Part shown: positions 1-13,026 of the stretch, in pieces
Position numbering within the stretch: the stretch's first letter is position 1
How the letters are laid out: every line of letters starts with the position of its first letter
Assembly (NCBI GenBank): GCA_010015655.1
Contig: ML976720.1
Coordinates: 29,175 to 93,174, forward strand
Length of the DNA: 64,000 nt
Origin: Bimuria novae-zelandiae CBS 107.79
Taxonomy: Eukaryota; Ascomycota; Dothideomycetes; Pleosporales; Didymosphaeriaceae
Direction of reading: 5' to 3'
Translations under genes and position numbers: made by a program
Notes under the pieces: model-generated
Told to the model about the DNA's origin: nothing
Seen by the model: the letters and a program-made list of their open reading frames with translations, nothing else
Database searches by the model: none

Positions 1-133
1 AAATATATTACTATGTATTATATATTTTTAAGACTATATATAGTACCTTAGACTAATTACTATATAATAGATTGAAAATTTTAACAAGATAGCATTCCTC
101 ACCAGAAAATCCCTAATGTTTTAAGGTAGTTTG
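1..133. other. AT-rich flank, no gene seen
   Basis: A short AT-rich, TpA-rich stretch precedes the first LTR. No reading frame, repeat boundary or RNA was recognised. It resembles RIP-mutated sequence elsewhere in the window. Confidence 0.6.
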
Positions 134-294
134 TGTAATGGACTACGTCCAGTTGTTGTCTCGGATCCTTAACCCTCGGTTATGCGAACCCTAGATATAT
201 AAGTTTAATGCCTAAAGCTTAACTTTAGACTTTTTATTAAATTTATAAGTATTTTTTTAGTACCTTTAGCTTCTTAAGCATCTAGCTTTTTATA
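134..294 (+). repeat. 5' LTR of element A
   Basis: It begins TGTAATG and ends TTATA, which corresponds to TTACA in the other copies with C-to-T changes. It aligns end to end with 13027-13187 and with the reverse complements of 18634-18794 and 25965-26125. All four are 161 bp. Confidence 0.88.
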
Positions 295-399
295 TTAAAT
301 TTAATTACTTCTACCGGTCGCGGGACAAGTAGATTTTAAATATAACTATAAACTAAAGCTATAAAGTAGCACACGAAGTTAAAAGGACTTACGTAAATA

Positions 400-1690
400 A
401 ATACTATAAGGGTAACGCCTAGACCTATAAGGAGGTAAAACCTTCCCTAGTAAGTAATTAAAAAAGAGCCGTAATATATACTTAATACTAGCAAGACTAT
501 CTTTGCTAAATAAAGAAGTTATAAAAATAAAAATAAGACCTTTTACTAAAGGTCCGCGTCTTAACGCGAATAATTATACGTAGCGAGTATTTAGCTTATA
601 AAGAAGTAATAGCTAAAGAAATAAAAGAATAGCCTCCCTATTTATAACTAAAGTGTAGGTATTAGGAGTTAATAAAAATAAAATATAATAATTCCTAAGC
701 AAGATTAAAGCACTTATTAACCTTTAGGATACCTTTTAAACTTTATTATAAAAAGTAAGAGGACTAACTAAAGAAATAGTAAAGAAGCGCTAAAAGCCCC
801 TAATAATATAATAATACTCTTAAGAGACAGGAGGTATGAATTAGCTATTAAAAATAGACTAATAGATAGAGCTACTAAAGACATTAATAGTAGAGCTTAT
901 TTTAAACTAAGGAAGAAGCCGCTATCCTAAGATTCTTAACTTAGCTTACTTTAATAATAAATAACGAGATTACTGCCGCTTTAGAATAGTAATATAATAT
1001 AAGTTTTAATAGATAAGGACTACCTTAGAAATATATCTAAATATATTATTAGTTAATTAACAGGATATATAGTGACGGTGGGAATTACGTATCTAGACTA
1101 CTATCTAGGATACACTAAAGCTAATCTCTAGAAGTTATTAGACTATAACTTCTATAACTACCTAGCGAAAGAAATCGTACGTAACTACTTACTTATAATA
1201 TTATAAGGGAACTAGAAGCTTCGTAACTTTAACCTTAACTTTAAGAACTACGCTATAGAAGCTAAGGAGTATAGTTAAGAAATTTTAAAAAACTTATACC
1301 TTTAAAGCCTCTATAAGGAGTTATAAGACTAAATAGTTATAATAAATATAAATAATAATTTAGACCTATTAGAGGTCTAGAAAAGAGTTAATATAATTAA
1401 AAAAAAATCTCTTCTAAAATATATTATAACTACTAAAGTTTTCTACCAAGAACGGGGCACCAGACGAGATAGATTAGAAACCTACCTAAGCTAACCCTAC
1501 AAGGATGTCTAGCCGACGAAGCTAAGATAGAAAACATTAGGCAATAGAGAAAGTTATAAGATATAGGTCTATTAACACCTATAAATAAGCCACGTAGGTG
1601 TCGCGCAAGGTAATATAAACCTGTAAAAGAATAGTTTCTATTTTTATTATAGAGATATAGAACACCGCGTAAAGTAGTATAAACTTTTAT
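400..1690 (+). pseudogene. gag-like region of element A
   Basis: This is the region between the 5' LTR and pol. Near 1640-1675 a zinc-knuckle remnant can be read. Its spacing fits CX2CX4HX4C, but the cysteine codons are now tyrosine (TGT/TGC to TAT/TAC), as RIP would do. The pattern is that of a Gypsy nucleocapsid. No open frame remains. Boundaries are approximate. Confidence 0.6.
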
Positions 1691-1879
1691 TTATAATAAA
1701 GCTAGCACAAGTTCGCGCCGCTATATTCGCTACTAAGGAATCTTTTAATAAAGAGTTTAATATAGTCTTTATTAATTTAGAAAACTAGATCCTCCTAGTA
1801 ACAGTCGCCGCTAAGAGGCAAAAGTAAGAAAAGGATAAAAAATAAGTTTTAATAACCTTTAAAGGCTATAGCTAGACTT

Positions 1880-4800
1880 AATATTAATAACAGTACACTT
1901 GCTTAGTAATAAAATTATATTTAAATTAATAATAATTAATTTAGGATATTTAACTTTTAAATTTCTATTAGAAATATTTATAATAAAAGACTACTTACAG
2001 TGCAAAAACCTACCCTATCTATAAGAGGTTATTAGTATTAAAGGCATGCGACTCTTCGTACGCAAAGTAGTCTAACTAAAAATAAATATTAATAGCTATA
2101 TAAAACTAATATAGCTATATATCTTACTTAATAATAGGTTGTATAATCTAATCCTTAGCCTAACCTAAATAAAGAAGAATAGGGTTAAACTAGCCCTAGT
2201 AAAGAAATTAATTTAGATTAGAAGTTTAAGCACCCGCATCCGTAACTAAAAAGATAAAAAACTATTAATGAAGCCCTAAGAAGTATTAGATATAGCCTTT
2301 ATAGCCTTAAATTAGCGTAATTAACGCCTAGGAAATAAGGCTAAGGTATTTTCTATATTAATAAAAAATATATAGAAGGCGTTAACCCGCAAATTAAAAG
2401 TAAACCTATAAAAGTTACTACCTAAAGCTTTTAAGGACTTGTGGCGTATCTTTTATAAGGAACAAGCTGACAAGCTCCCCCTGTATCGTAGACCTAGAGT
2501 AGATCTTTTTATCCCTCTTGTGAAAAACGATAGCAAGATCCCGGAGATCCCCTATAGCCCTCTATTTAATATATCTCGTAAAGAGTAGCTTGTCCTTTAA
2601 AAAGAACTTACTGAATACTTAGATAAAGATTTTATTTAAGTAAATAAGTCTAGCGCTACTGCCCTAGTATTATTTACTAAGGAATCTAGTAGAGAACTAC
2701 GCTTTTATATTAATTATTAAGCCCTAAACGCTATCTTAAAGAAGGACTCGTACCTTTTATTATTAATTAGTAAAACCCTTTAGCTCCTTATAAAGGCTAA
2801 ATAGTTTAGTAAACTTAATATAATCTAAGCCTTCTATAGGCTTTAGATAGTAAAAGACAAGTAATAAAAGACGGCATTTAGAATCTAATTTAGTTTTTAT
2901 AAGTAGCTAGTAGTTTCTTTTAGCCTAGCTAACGCGCTAAGTACGTTCTAGTAGTATATTAACTAGGTACTAAGGGAGCACTTTAATAACTACCACTTAG
3001 CGTATATAGATAACGTTCTTATCTTCTCTAGTAGTAGCTAAAAAGACTATAAAAAAAGTATATATTATAATCCAGAAGTTAGAGGCTGCAGGACTATATT
3101 TAAATATTAAAATATTTAAGTTCTACGTTAAAAAGACTAAGCACCTTAAATTTATTATAAAAGTTAATAAGGGCGTAAGTATAGACCTAGATAAAATCTA
3201 AGTAATTTAAAAATAAAAGCTACTAACTTTAGTAAAGGGAGTCTAAAGCTTTATAAGCTTTATAAACCTTTATTAGAAATTTATATAAAACTTATCTAGC
3301 ATAGTAAGCCCCCTTAAAAAGCTTATTAGTAAAGGAACAGAATTTAGTTAGGGATAAAAGTAGTAGCACGCATATAAATTCCTAAAGACAGTATTTTATA
3401 TAGATCCCGCGCTAGCCTACTTCAACCCTAAATAAAAATTAGTACTAGAAGTTAATACTTTTAGCTAGTTAATTAAGAGATAATTTTTTTAGTATAATAA
3501 TAATAGGATTTTGCGCCTAGTGGCTTACTTCTTAGCATAGAATAGCCTAGTAGAATATAACTACGCTATCTATAATAAAGAGATACTTATAGTTATTAAA
3601 TACGTAGATAAATAGGACTATATATATTAAGTAGTAAAGTATCTTATAGTCTATTCTAATTATAAGAACCTCACGTATTTCGCTACTAAATAAAGGCTAG
3701 ACAAATAATACATTTAGTGGGCAGACACACTTAGCTATATTAATATAATATTTATATATAGACTAGGGTTAGTAAACTCTAGGGCAAACGCCCTCTCCTA
3801 AAAGAACTAAAACCTACTAAAGAATAGTAAAAATAATAAATTAATGTTAAGGTACTATATACTTCTTTAGAAGACTACTAAAAGAAATAGCTTAAAATCT
3901 TTTATCTCCTAAACACCTACTACTATAAAGGAACCTAACTATATTAAAATAAATAAAGACCTAGTGCTTACTTACCAAACACGCCTTAAACTACCTATAT
4001 TAACCCTCTAAGGAGGTAATAACCTTACTAAGTAACGCGAACTAGACTTTAACACTATATAGTAAGAGGTAGAACGCGATAAAGATAGTGCGTATAGCAA
4101 GATAAAGGCCTATATTAAGAATAGGCTTAAGAAGTTTAAACCTAGATAGAAGTTATCTATTAGTATCTTAGAATGTAGTATAGATAGCTAAGGGTACCTA
4201 CGCTATAGGTTAAGATAATAGATATTAAAATTAGAACCTTTATAGATAAAGCTAATAGCGGTCGCGTATAGTTCCCTAGCTTTAAATACTTAAGATAAGA
4301 AAATATCTATAAAATCCGTACTTAAGATTACTTCCTCCTAGGGATATCTAACTAAGTAAGGCAATATATTAAGAACTATAATATCTATAAAAGAACTAAA
4401 CTATAGAGAGAAGTAAAATAGGGCCTGCTATAGCCCTTACTACTACCTAAATAAGGATAGAAAGATATTATAATAGACTTTATTACTACCTTACTTAAGA
4501 GTAATAGCTACACGAATATTAGAGTAATTATAAATAAACTTAGTAAGAATTCTATGTTTATTAGTTTCTTAAAGTTTAATATACTTATAGTTACGATAGT
4601 ATTCTTTTAATACTAGATAGTAGACTACTTCTTTCCCCCCTCTATTATATCGGACCGCGAGGGACAATTCGTGAGCAAATTTTAGACTACAATTTATAAA
4701 TAAGTAGGTATTGACTAAAGACTGTCTATAGTAAAGCACCTAGATATAGATAAGTAAACAGAATAAATAAACTCTATCCTTAAAGCCTACCTCTAGGCGT

Positions 4801-5990
4801 ACTATAACTAGTAATAAGACGATTAGATAAAGTGGCTTCCTATAGCCTAAATAGCTATTAAAGGGCAAGAAGCTGTATTAATAGGAGTTAGCCTATTTTT
4901 CCTATTCTATAGCTACAATATTAAACTAGTTAAAAACTTTAGGGCACGGAGATTAGTCTTAGAGCTTAAAACTAACGTAAAGAAGGCCGCGAAGGCAATA
5001 ATAAAAAAGTTTAAAAAGGTTTTTAACTTTACCTAGATAAAAATAATAATAGCCTAATAAGAATAAGAGCGCCTAGCGAACCGTTAATGTTATGAGGTGC
5101 ACTCGCTTGGTCCGATCCGGGTTAGGGCGGTAAGGTAATGAGGCGTCTCACGGGTTATTCAATGGTACGAGTTGATGCGACAATTAAGCGCGGTTGAACA
5201 ATCCAATCTTATAGCGAATAAGATAACTATTAGTCTGTATAGGAGAAGGTACTCGCACAGAAGATATTTCAGTTGACTACAAGGAGCGTATAAAGGAAAC
5301 CATCCTGTATATATATCCTCCTTGTCCCATAGAGTCCCATGGTATCCCATATCCTAACCTTGTGGGATCCCATGGGATTTCCTGGGACGTCACGTGACCC
5401 TGGGTCACGTGGTCCCATAATATCCCATAGTCTTGGCGCCTGGGATAGCCTAGGACATTACGTAAGTCGGAGGTGGGGCCTGGTTATCGTCATAAGGCCT
5501 GTCGTCCCACCGTCGACTTCTGGTCCGTAACAGTTAATATAAGTACGCTCTAATTTTAAAGAAAGGAGATAGGATATAGCTAAAATATAAAAACTACCTC
5601 TAAAACTAACGTCTAAGTAAGAAGCTTAACTAGAAGTAAGAAAAGTTTACTATAAGGAAAGTAATAAACTTTTATATAGTAGAACTAGACGTCCTGCCAA
5701 ACATGCACCTAAGATTCTACGTAAATAGGCTAAAGTTAGTCTTGTTAAACCCTCTCCCTAGCCAAACCACTAATAACGCCCAGCCCGAAGCAATCATAAT
5801 AGAAGAGGGGAAAAAGAAGTATAGTATAATTAATATATATAAAAAACGCTAGTTCCGTAAAGGTAAAAAGGTAGAATACCTAGTATAGTAAGAAAACTAC
5901 TTTTAAAGAACTTAGGAACCTCGTAGGAACTTTAACTAAGCTATTACGTTAGACTATTAGGAGAAGTTTACTAAGCTATATTAAAATTAT
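1880..5990 (+). pseudogene. pol polyprotein of element A (PR-RT-RH-IN-chromodomain), decayed
   Basis: The start of the reverse transcriptase is readable at about 2450-2750: a segment with LP-x-R-P-x-x-D-like spacing, then PYSPLFN-, a PSxSATALVLFTK-like stretch and LRFYINY. The catalytic-box region lies near 2990-3030, RNase H near 3400-3700 and integrase from about 4000 to 5060. After the inserted solo LTR the frame resumes at 5540. It ends in a chromodomain at about 5810-5960, where KYSIINIYKKRWFRKGKKVEYLV can be followed in shorter pieces (key residues W, F, K-V-E-Y-L-V, G-Y). That domain marks a chromovirus. Many in-frame stops are present. Part of this region (2083-4798) has an apparently identical inverted copy in element B. 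Confidence 0.82.
5088..5532. mobile_element. solo LTR (445 bp) inside element A
   Basis: It starts TGTTATGAGG and ends CCGTAACA. It is flanked by perfect 5-bp duplications GTTAA (5083-5087 and 5533-5537). Its sequence is far less AT-rich than the host element. It belongs to the same family as the inverted solo LTR at 17057-17415, with shared blocks GTACTCGCACA, CCATCCTGTATATATATCC and TGGGACGTCA-like motifs. No internal coding region is present, so LTR-LTR recombination removed the element body. Small open frames here are incidental. Confidence 0.9.
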
Positions 5991-7499
5991 AATAGAAAAC
6001 TCTTAATAGGATTCTATCGTAATATCCCCTAAATTAGCTTCTATTAGGGCCTAAAGGAGGCTCTACGATACCTACCTTACTAAGCTAAAAAACCTAGCTA
6101 GATAAAGGTATCTAAGATAAGGGTAGGAACAACATTATTAAGGGATAAAGTTAAGTATTAGGGAAGAAAGTTAAGAAGGAATCTTAAAAAAGTAACTTAA
6201 AAAACCCTTAAAACTACTAAGGATAATAAGGGGACTAAATAATTCTTATAGTAGTAAGGGATAACCTTTACAAAAGACGTAAGTTTTAGAAGTAAACTAA
6301 AGTTAGAAAGAAAGAGGAACTAGGTAAAAAAGGTATCTTTAATTACTAAAGGAATAGTAAAACCCTTTTTAATAACGTTTAGGTCTACTTTTCCGCCCTC
6401 TAACACACTACTAGGGTTAAAGAAGCTATTATCCTCCTTACTTAGGCACTCCTTAATTATAATAGCCTAAAGCTACTAGCGCAAGCCTTAGTAGGCTTAA
6501 GTAAGTATATTAGCTCCCGCGAGGACATTATCTATTATCTAAAGACTATTTATTATAATACCCTTATTTACCACTATAAACTTGCTAAAGAGCTACACGA
6601 TATTAGCCTTAAAAGATAGCTTTATTATTTAAAAGGAACTTATAAAAGGGTTCTTGCACTCTTAATAGAATACTTTAAAGTTAGTAGTATAAATTTAAAG
6701 AAGGTTAGAAGTCTTTTTAACTGTAATAGTAATGCGCTCTAAAAGCCAAATAGCCTTAAAAAAAAAGTAATAAGGCCTAAAGTAGTAGTAGTTTTGCTCT
6801 TAAAGGAGGTATAGTAATTAATAATAGTAACCTTATAAGTAGAATAGAACGTGTTAAGGTTAGTAAGAAAAGTTTTTTATTCCTAACTACTCTTTAAAAC
6901 CTTATTTATAAGGTGGCCTGCACTAATAACTATAATATTAGTAAATTTTTTATAGCTAACTTTATTAAGGGCAGGCTAAATCTAAGTAGGGGAAGGAGTT
7001 AGTAAAGCACACCCTAAAGTTATCTAAAATAAGTTAGACTAAAGTATACTTGTCTAGTGTAGCTAGTAAGCTTATAGGTATAGTACTCCTTGTAGAATAC
7101 TATCTTACCTACTAGCACCTACTAATAGACGTGTTTATAAGTAATATAGTTAATATATTAGCGCTCGATTATCGCGCGTAGTAAAATTAGACTCTAAGAG
7201 CTAAGCTTATTAAGTTAGTAAGTGCGCACACCTAGGCTAATAAAGAACTAAGAAGGAGGTTAAAAGAGTAAGAAGGCAAGTTAGAAGGTAAAAAAAAGAA
7301 AAAAAAAGCGTAAAAGAGGGTCTAGAACTTACTTTACAAGCTTTGGAAGGACTAAACTTCTTAGTAAGCTAGCTAAGAAGGATTACGCTAGCGTTAGATA
7401 TAGTAACTTTATTTTAAAAGAACTTAGTCTTCTTAAATTAGTAATTAAGTAATTATAATAAGGATAGGTCTTTTTTTATTTTATTATTAGAGTTAGTAG

Positions 7500-7643
7500 T
7501 GACAGATGAGTGGGGCTCAAAAGTGGACAGAAAGTCGATGTGTATTGTGTGTGTGCTGAGACTAGCTATCTATAGTACACGAACAGAGAATCGATGACTA
7601 AGCAGGTGCACGGTGGACCGTAGGGTCACCAGGGCAACTGACA
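7500..7643 (-). repeat. Copia LTR (3' LTR of the minus-strand element)
   Basis: It runs from TGACAGATGAG to GGGCAACTGACA. It is near-identical to 12460-12603 and to the reverse complement of 42166-42308. Confidence 0.92.
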
Positions 7644-7659
7644 CACCCCCCAGAGTCTC

Positions 7660-10600
7660 TGTAAGCAATACTAGGGGAGCCATCCTCCAGCCTATGCTGG
7701 CACAGGGACCTCTACGAGGCCCAAGAGAGCCACAAAACGCTTATGGGCCGGTCCAGAAAGGGGTTTTGTAAGGCCATCAGCAACCATACTTGTCCTAGGG
7801 ATATGTGAGACAAGTATATAATTGGCCTCCTGCTCCTTGCGGGCGTACTTATAGTGGATATCGATGTGTTTAGTCCGCTCGTGGTGGCCCTTACTGTTAA
7901 GCAGGTGAACAGCAGACTAACTATTAGAATAGATCTGTATAGGTCTTTCGTTAAGGAGGTGCAACTCTGTAAGTAGGCGATATAGCCAGGCAGCTTCTTT
8001 TGCAGCGTAGGTTATTGTAACCTACTCTGCCTCTATAGAAGACGTTGTGACAATCCGCTAGCGATAGGATTTGTAGGAAATAGTACCTCTAGCTATCTTA
8101 AAGGCGTAGCCTAAGGAGGATTTACGGCTGCTACGATTATTAGCGTATGCAGAATCTGTGTATCTAGTTAGCGTTAGTAATATTTAATTAGTGCTACTAT
8201 CTTTGGCTGATAGTTGTATGCTAAGGTTAGGCTAGTACTTAAAGTAGTAGACGAGACGTTTAAGTAGGCTATATTACTCTTTAGTAGGGTTACTCGCAAA
8301 ACGCGCTAAGAAGTTAATACTCTATAAAGTATTAGGGCGTATAAGTCCTGTCGGGTAGATTAGACGGGTAATAAGTAACTAGTAGCGCTTTATAAGCTCT
8401 TCTAGCGCCTTTTTTATCACACGCTATTGCTCTAGGGCGGATAGTAGTAGTAGAGTATTAACAGGGTTAACATCTTTAAGATTGTAATCCTTGACAAGAC
8501 GTTTAATGTAGGGGTCTATAGTAAGAGAGATCGTCTAATTAGGGCGGTTACGTATAATATGGATACTTAGGTAGTAAGTAATTAGCCCTAAGTCGTAGTA
8601 TTTATAGCGTTTTAAGATCTTCTATTTAAGAGTGGTTATAGCGTCCTTTATATGCGTAATTAAAATAAGGTTGTTAACATAGACAATAATAATTTCTCCT
8701 CCACATGTGAAGACGCATAGGTCTGACGTTAATAGCTTAAATCCTAGGTCCTTAAGGGAGATCTTTAGGTCGTTGTACTAGAGTAAGGCAGCCTCTCTTA
8801 GTCTGTATATACCTTGGAGGAGGCGTACTATTTAGTAAGCTAGTAGGCAGCCTTTAGGCAGTTTAAGGAGGATAACATGCTTTAGGGAGAGGTGAGCGTT
8901 TAAGTATATAGTAACTATGTTAACCTGCTTATACTTTAGATCCTTAGTAGTAATAATTATAAAAACCACTCTTAGCGTTGTTATGCGTATAACGTAGCTA
9001 TATACGTCCTAGTACTAAGAGGCTTAGGTCTATTAATTACTACAAGCAACTATCCTAGCCTTAACCTTTATTAATAGGCTAGTAGCGTCTCCCTTATAGT
9101 TATATACCTATTAAATATTAATAACTTTATTCTTTAAGATTTCTTCTTTCGTTGCAGGGCGCCAAGTGTTATTCGACATAAGTAATTTAAACTTAGCCTT
9201 TATAGCGTCTATAAAAGCAGCCTTTATAGGATGCTTGCTTAGAGCTCTATAATTCTGTAGTTCTGGCGGTAATAAGGATAACTTTGTGCCTATTAATAAC
9301 TTAAATATGGCTAGTGCAAGAGAGCGTACGAACGTAATTACGCCTATCTTAACGCGTTAACGCGTTTGTTAAGAGCCTTTAGCAAGTATAAGGTGAGTAC
9401 CTAGGTCAGCAGAAATCTCTATCCTACGTGATGCGATATTGCTATGCCTAGTCGGAGGCAGGGGGCCTTTAATAGGCTCCTTAGCAGGCTCCTTAGCAGG
9501 CTCCTTAGTAGGCTCTAAGCTATTAAAGTAGCGCTCTCTTTTAGCGATTGCGGGTAGTATTTCCTCCTCCTTCTCCTCTTCGTAGCTAAGCTCATGTTCA
9601 CCCCCTATATTAATAGGATTAGGTATAATAGGGCGCTCGGTTGCGGCTTGTTCGGGGAGGACAGGAGGGGCGATTAAAGTCGGCGGTGGCAGCGACAGCG
9701 GAGGCTCCTTATAAAGGGTAACTATACATAAGTTTCTATTATAGGAGTTAAATTTAACGCTTATAGTTATAATAATAACGTGTTATTAAGGAATCTACAT
9801 CTTGTAGAGGGAAGAGCCCTCTATACCTACAAGAAGTCCGCGTTTAGCGCAAGGTATAAACTTTTTACCTTTAACGCGGGTGTTAACAGGCCTATATACA
9901 TATCCCACATGTCCAAAAGCGTGAGTTAGTCCTAGGTTAGGCACTAGGTTAACAGCTCTAATGGCTGTATACCACAGCTTATAAGGCGTCTTATTCTCTG
10001 GTACTCCGCTTGTCAGGCTGAAGTTGAGTAAGCAGACCATGTATGCGGCACAGTAGGGCCAAAATGTCTCTAGTAGGCCTAATGCTATTGTTACTGCTCG
10101 AACTTGGTCCTTGGTAATACCGTTTGCTCGCTCTGTAGTCCCATTACGTAAGGGATTGTGCGGTGGGGAATACTAAAGCAGTGTATCCTCTTTATAATAA
10201 TACTCCTTTAGGCGATTGCTCTTAAACTTACTAGTACTATTAAGGTGTATAATAGTGACTATTAGCTATAGGCTTGCTTTTATTTATTTTAGCTAGTTAA
10301 TTAGTTTGGCTGTAAGAGCGGCGTGTAAGTTAGACGTAAAGAGCTAGGGTCTACGCGTTAGATTGTCTATAATGAGTAGCCAGTAGCGTTCTCTATTCTT
10401 TCCAGCAGGTAATATTAGCCCTACTATGTTAAGATAGATTTTCTCTAACGGACGGGTAGAGCGTGCGTGTTAACGACGAGAAATAAATTATTTTAATTTT
10501 AACAGACCGCAGGGCTTATAGTTAAATAGTGTAGAATTAGATAGCTCTATACTATTAACAACCTTTAAGAGCTTTTTAATTATCTCTACGTCTGCGTGGC

Positions 10601-12350
10601 CTATAATATGGTGCTATACCTGCAGTGGGCGAGCAACCTTAGGTGGTTAAGTAGAACGTAAGGCGTATAGAGTCGCGTATGTGAGCGTAAGAGGTGCCTT
10701 CTCTGCCAAGTTAATAATAAGGAAGTTAGGTATCCTGTTAATCTTTGGTAAATAGGCGATCTCTTTTCTATTACTTAGGTAGAGCTTGTCTTCGCTACTA
10801 TGGTAGTAAGCGCCCTTGCGCTTGAAAGGCGCTTACGATATAACGTTAATAATAAAACTTAGGTAGTACAGAGTATCTTTAAGTTGTATATCTATAACTT
10901 TACCGTCTAAGCAGACAACACTTAGTTTAATAGTACCTTCTTTATAGACTTTAGCTATATAGGTTGCTTCTTGCACTTTTAATATTGCTAAGTCTTAAAA
11001 GTTAATAAATAGCTCTTGTTTATTAACAATAATTTGGTTAGCGGCTGTATTATAGCAGAAACGTTAGCGGTAGTTACTATTTATAGTAGCTTTCTAAGTT
11101 AGTGTCTAGGACACCGCAGCGGTTAAGCAGAACGCTAAAGTGTTAGGTGTAATTAAAATACTGGCGATAGCTTTCTTATTATTGCCTGTCTTGTCTTTGT
11201 CCTTGTCCTTGTACCGCAAATGCTCTAGGATTAGCTCTAGGTGTTTCTTCTAGCAGAGCTTCTTACCTCCAGGATACTCTTGTTTACAGTATGTGCAGTG
11301 CTGCTTCTTAGAACGTGGGTTCTAGTTACGGGTCTGCTTTCCGTTTTAGTCTACGCTAGTTACAGGCGTATAATTAGGTGCGTTTAATATCTTCTTATTA
11401 GTGTTATAGCAACAACTATTAACGCGCTTTTCTTCTTATTATTTTGCCTTAGCTATAAATACCTTAACAGGCTCTTCCTTCTTATGTTAGAGATAATCCT
11501 CGATCGCGATAGTAAGCTTGTTAACTATCTATATAGTGCCGTTGCGTATGTTATTATTACGCGACTCTACTTATTCTAGGAGTACGCGCTCTAGGCCGTG
11601 TAGGAAATAAATAATAATTAGCTCTTTAACTAACGTGTCTATTAATGTGCTCCAAAGTCTTCTAGTACTAATTTTATAGTAGGTAAAGGTAACGCCTGTT
11701 TGCGCTAGTTGCGAGCGAGCGTCTTAAAAGTAATTAATATAGTTACGTACTAAGTAGTAGGTGTTAGCGTAAAGATTAATAAAGTTAGTCTATATAGCGC
11801 GTAGGTTGTCCTGCTTGACAGGTACGACGCGGTTAGTGATATACGTGTATATTTTAGCTAACGAATTAAAACTGGTTAGTACTAGGTAGAGAGACTTGTT
11901 AATAAAGCTAATAATAGCGTTCTAGAGAGAGGCGTCCTTACTATCCTAAGCTTTAAGGCGAGCAAGAGCTGCTACTTTAGAAGCTTGTATTTGCTTATTT
12001 ATAATAATTTAGGAGCGGTTAGCCTTCTTGTAAGTATTAAACGCCCTAGTCTCTTCTTCTTCTAATATACTATTAGTAACGACAAGTTGTATAAGCGGAT
12101 ACTCTTTATAGTCGGGAGAGGCGTACGCAGGGCGCGCCTTTATGCCTAAAAGGATATTCTTCGCGCTACGCTCTATAGCTACGTTAGTTATCTATTTATT
12201 CTACTCCTTCTAGTTGCGGCCTGTCGCGTCTAGCACGATCGCGCCTATAGTTAGAGTTAATATGTTGTAGATTAGTATAAGCTCGCTAGGGCTTTACTAG
12301 GTTACTGTAGCTTTAGTAGTGCAAGGTTTGTTCCTGCGGTGCTAAAAACT
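7660..12350 (-). pseudogene. Copia gag-pol polyprotein, RIP-degraded
   Basis: Read on the minus strand, the gag end carries a zinc-knuckle remnant near 11260-11310 (HCTYCKQEYPGGKK...). An integrase C-terminal piece with the NKTPYKLWY motif stays open at 9795-10040. At the pol end the Copia RNase H is clear: TDSAYA and RKSSLGYAF near 8110-8170, SSIEAEYV near 8010-8050, KHIDIHY near 7850-7880 and ADGLTKPL near 7755-7780. Gag-IN-RT-RH order with integrase before RT defines Ty1/Copia. Numerous TAG/TAA stops make it non-functional. Confidence 0.88.
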
Positions 12351-12459
12351 GGCGTGGGTCTGTTTTGTCTTTAATGGTGCAGCGTTAGCTTCTGCGGTGT
12401 TAGATCTGGCGTAAGTACTGAGATCGACAGCAGGCTGCACTTAGAAGGGCGACATAACC

Positions 12460-12603
12460 TGACAGATAAGTAGGGCTCAAAAGTGGACAGAAAGTCGATG
12501 TGTATTGTGTGTGTGCTGAGACTAGCTATCTATAGTACACGAATAGAGAATCGATGACTAAGCAGGTGCACGGTGGACCGTAGGGTCACCAGGGCAACTG
12601 ACA
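12460..12603 (-). repeat. Copia LTR (5' LTR of the minus-strand element)
   Basis: This is the second copy of the 144-bp LTR, ending CTGACA and followed directly by the AGTAG duplication. Confidence 0.92.
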
Positions 12604-13026
12604 AGTAGCACGCCTTTAACGCTTAGGTATCTTTATTACGTAGCTATTACGTAAAGGGCTAGCTATTTTATTAAAATAGTAAGGAGAATTAGGTCGCGAA
12701 GTTAAGGAAGACTAAGTTAAAAGTAAGACGTTGTAGCGCATAAAGTTAAGCAAAAAAAAAAAAGAAAGAGCTTAAAAGAGTAAGGTCTAGAAGCTAAGTA
12801 AGAAGTAATTTTATATATATAATAATAAGTAAACGCACTAGCGCGAACACACTACTATAGTAACTACTTATAGTAAAGATATAAAATTAGATACGCGAGA
12901 ATAAAACTAGTAAAAGGTTTATAATAGTAAAAGGATTATAAGTAGATAATAAAATAATCGCGAAGCTATATAAATAAGATAAGACGCGGAGATTTTTTTT
13001 AACCCTTAATAGAGGGAAGGGAGGTA

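Larger units (their letters stand above)
7500..12603 (-). mobile_element. complete Ty1/Copia retrotransposon nested in element A
   Basis: Two 144-bp LTRs (7500-7643 and 12460-12603) enclose a minus-strand pol gene. The insertion is framed by perfect AGTAG duplications (7495-7499 and 12604-12608). The LTRs differ only slightly and are much less mutated than the interior. A C-rich tract just inside the left LTR (about 7644-7652) is the complement of a polypurine tract, which confirms the minus orientation. The family is also represented by the solo LTR at 42166-42308. Confidence 0.94.
5990..13000 (+). pseudogene. extra coding region 3' of the chromodomain in element A, split by Copia
   Basis: About 1.9 kb of internal sequence lies between the chromodomain and the 3' LTR (5990-7494, then 12609-13000 after the Copia insertion). 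One frame at about 6485-6980 is long, with stops only where RIP would make them, and reads like a lysine- and leucine-rich helical protein. A downstream part near 7220-7330 encodes a basic KKKKKK-containing segment. The same region is present in element B (about 18800-20750). I recognise no domain. It could be an accessory ORF or a transduced host fragment. Confidence 0.5.
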
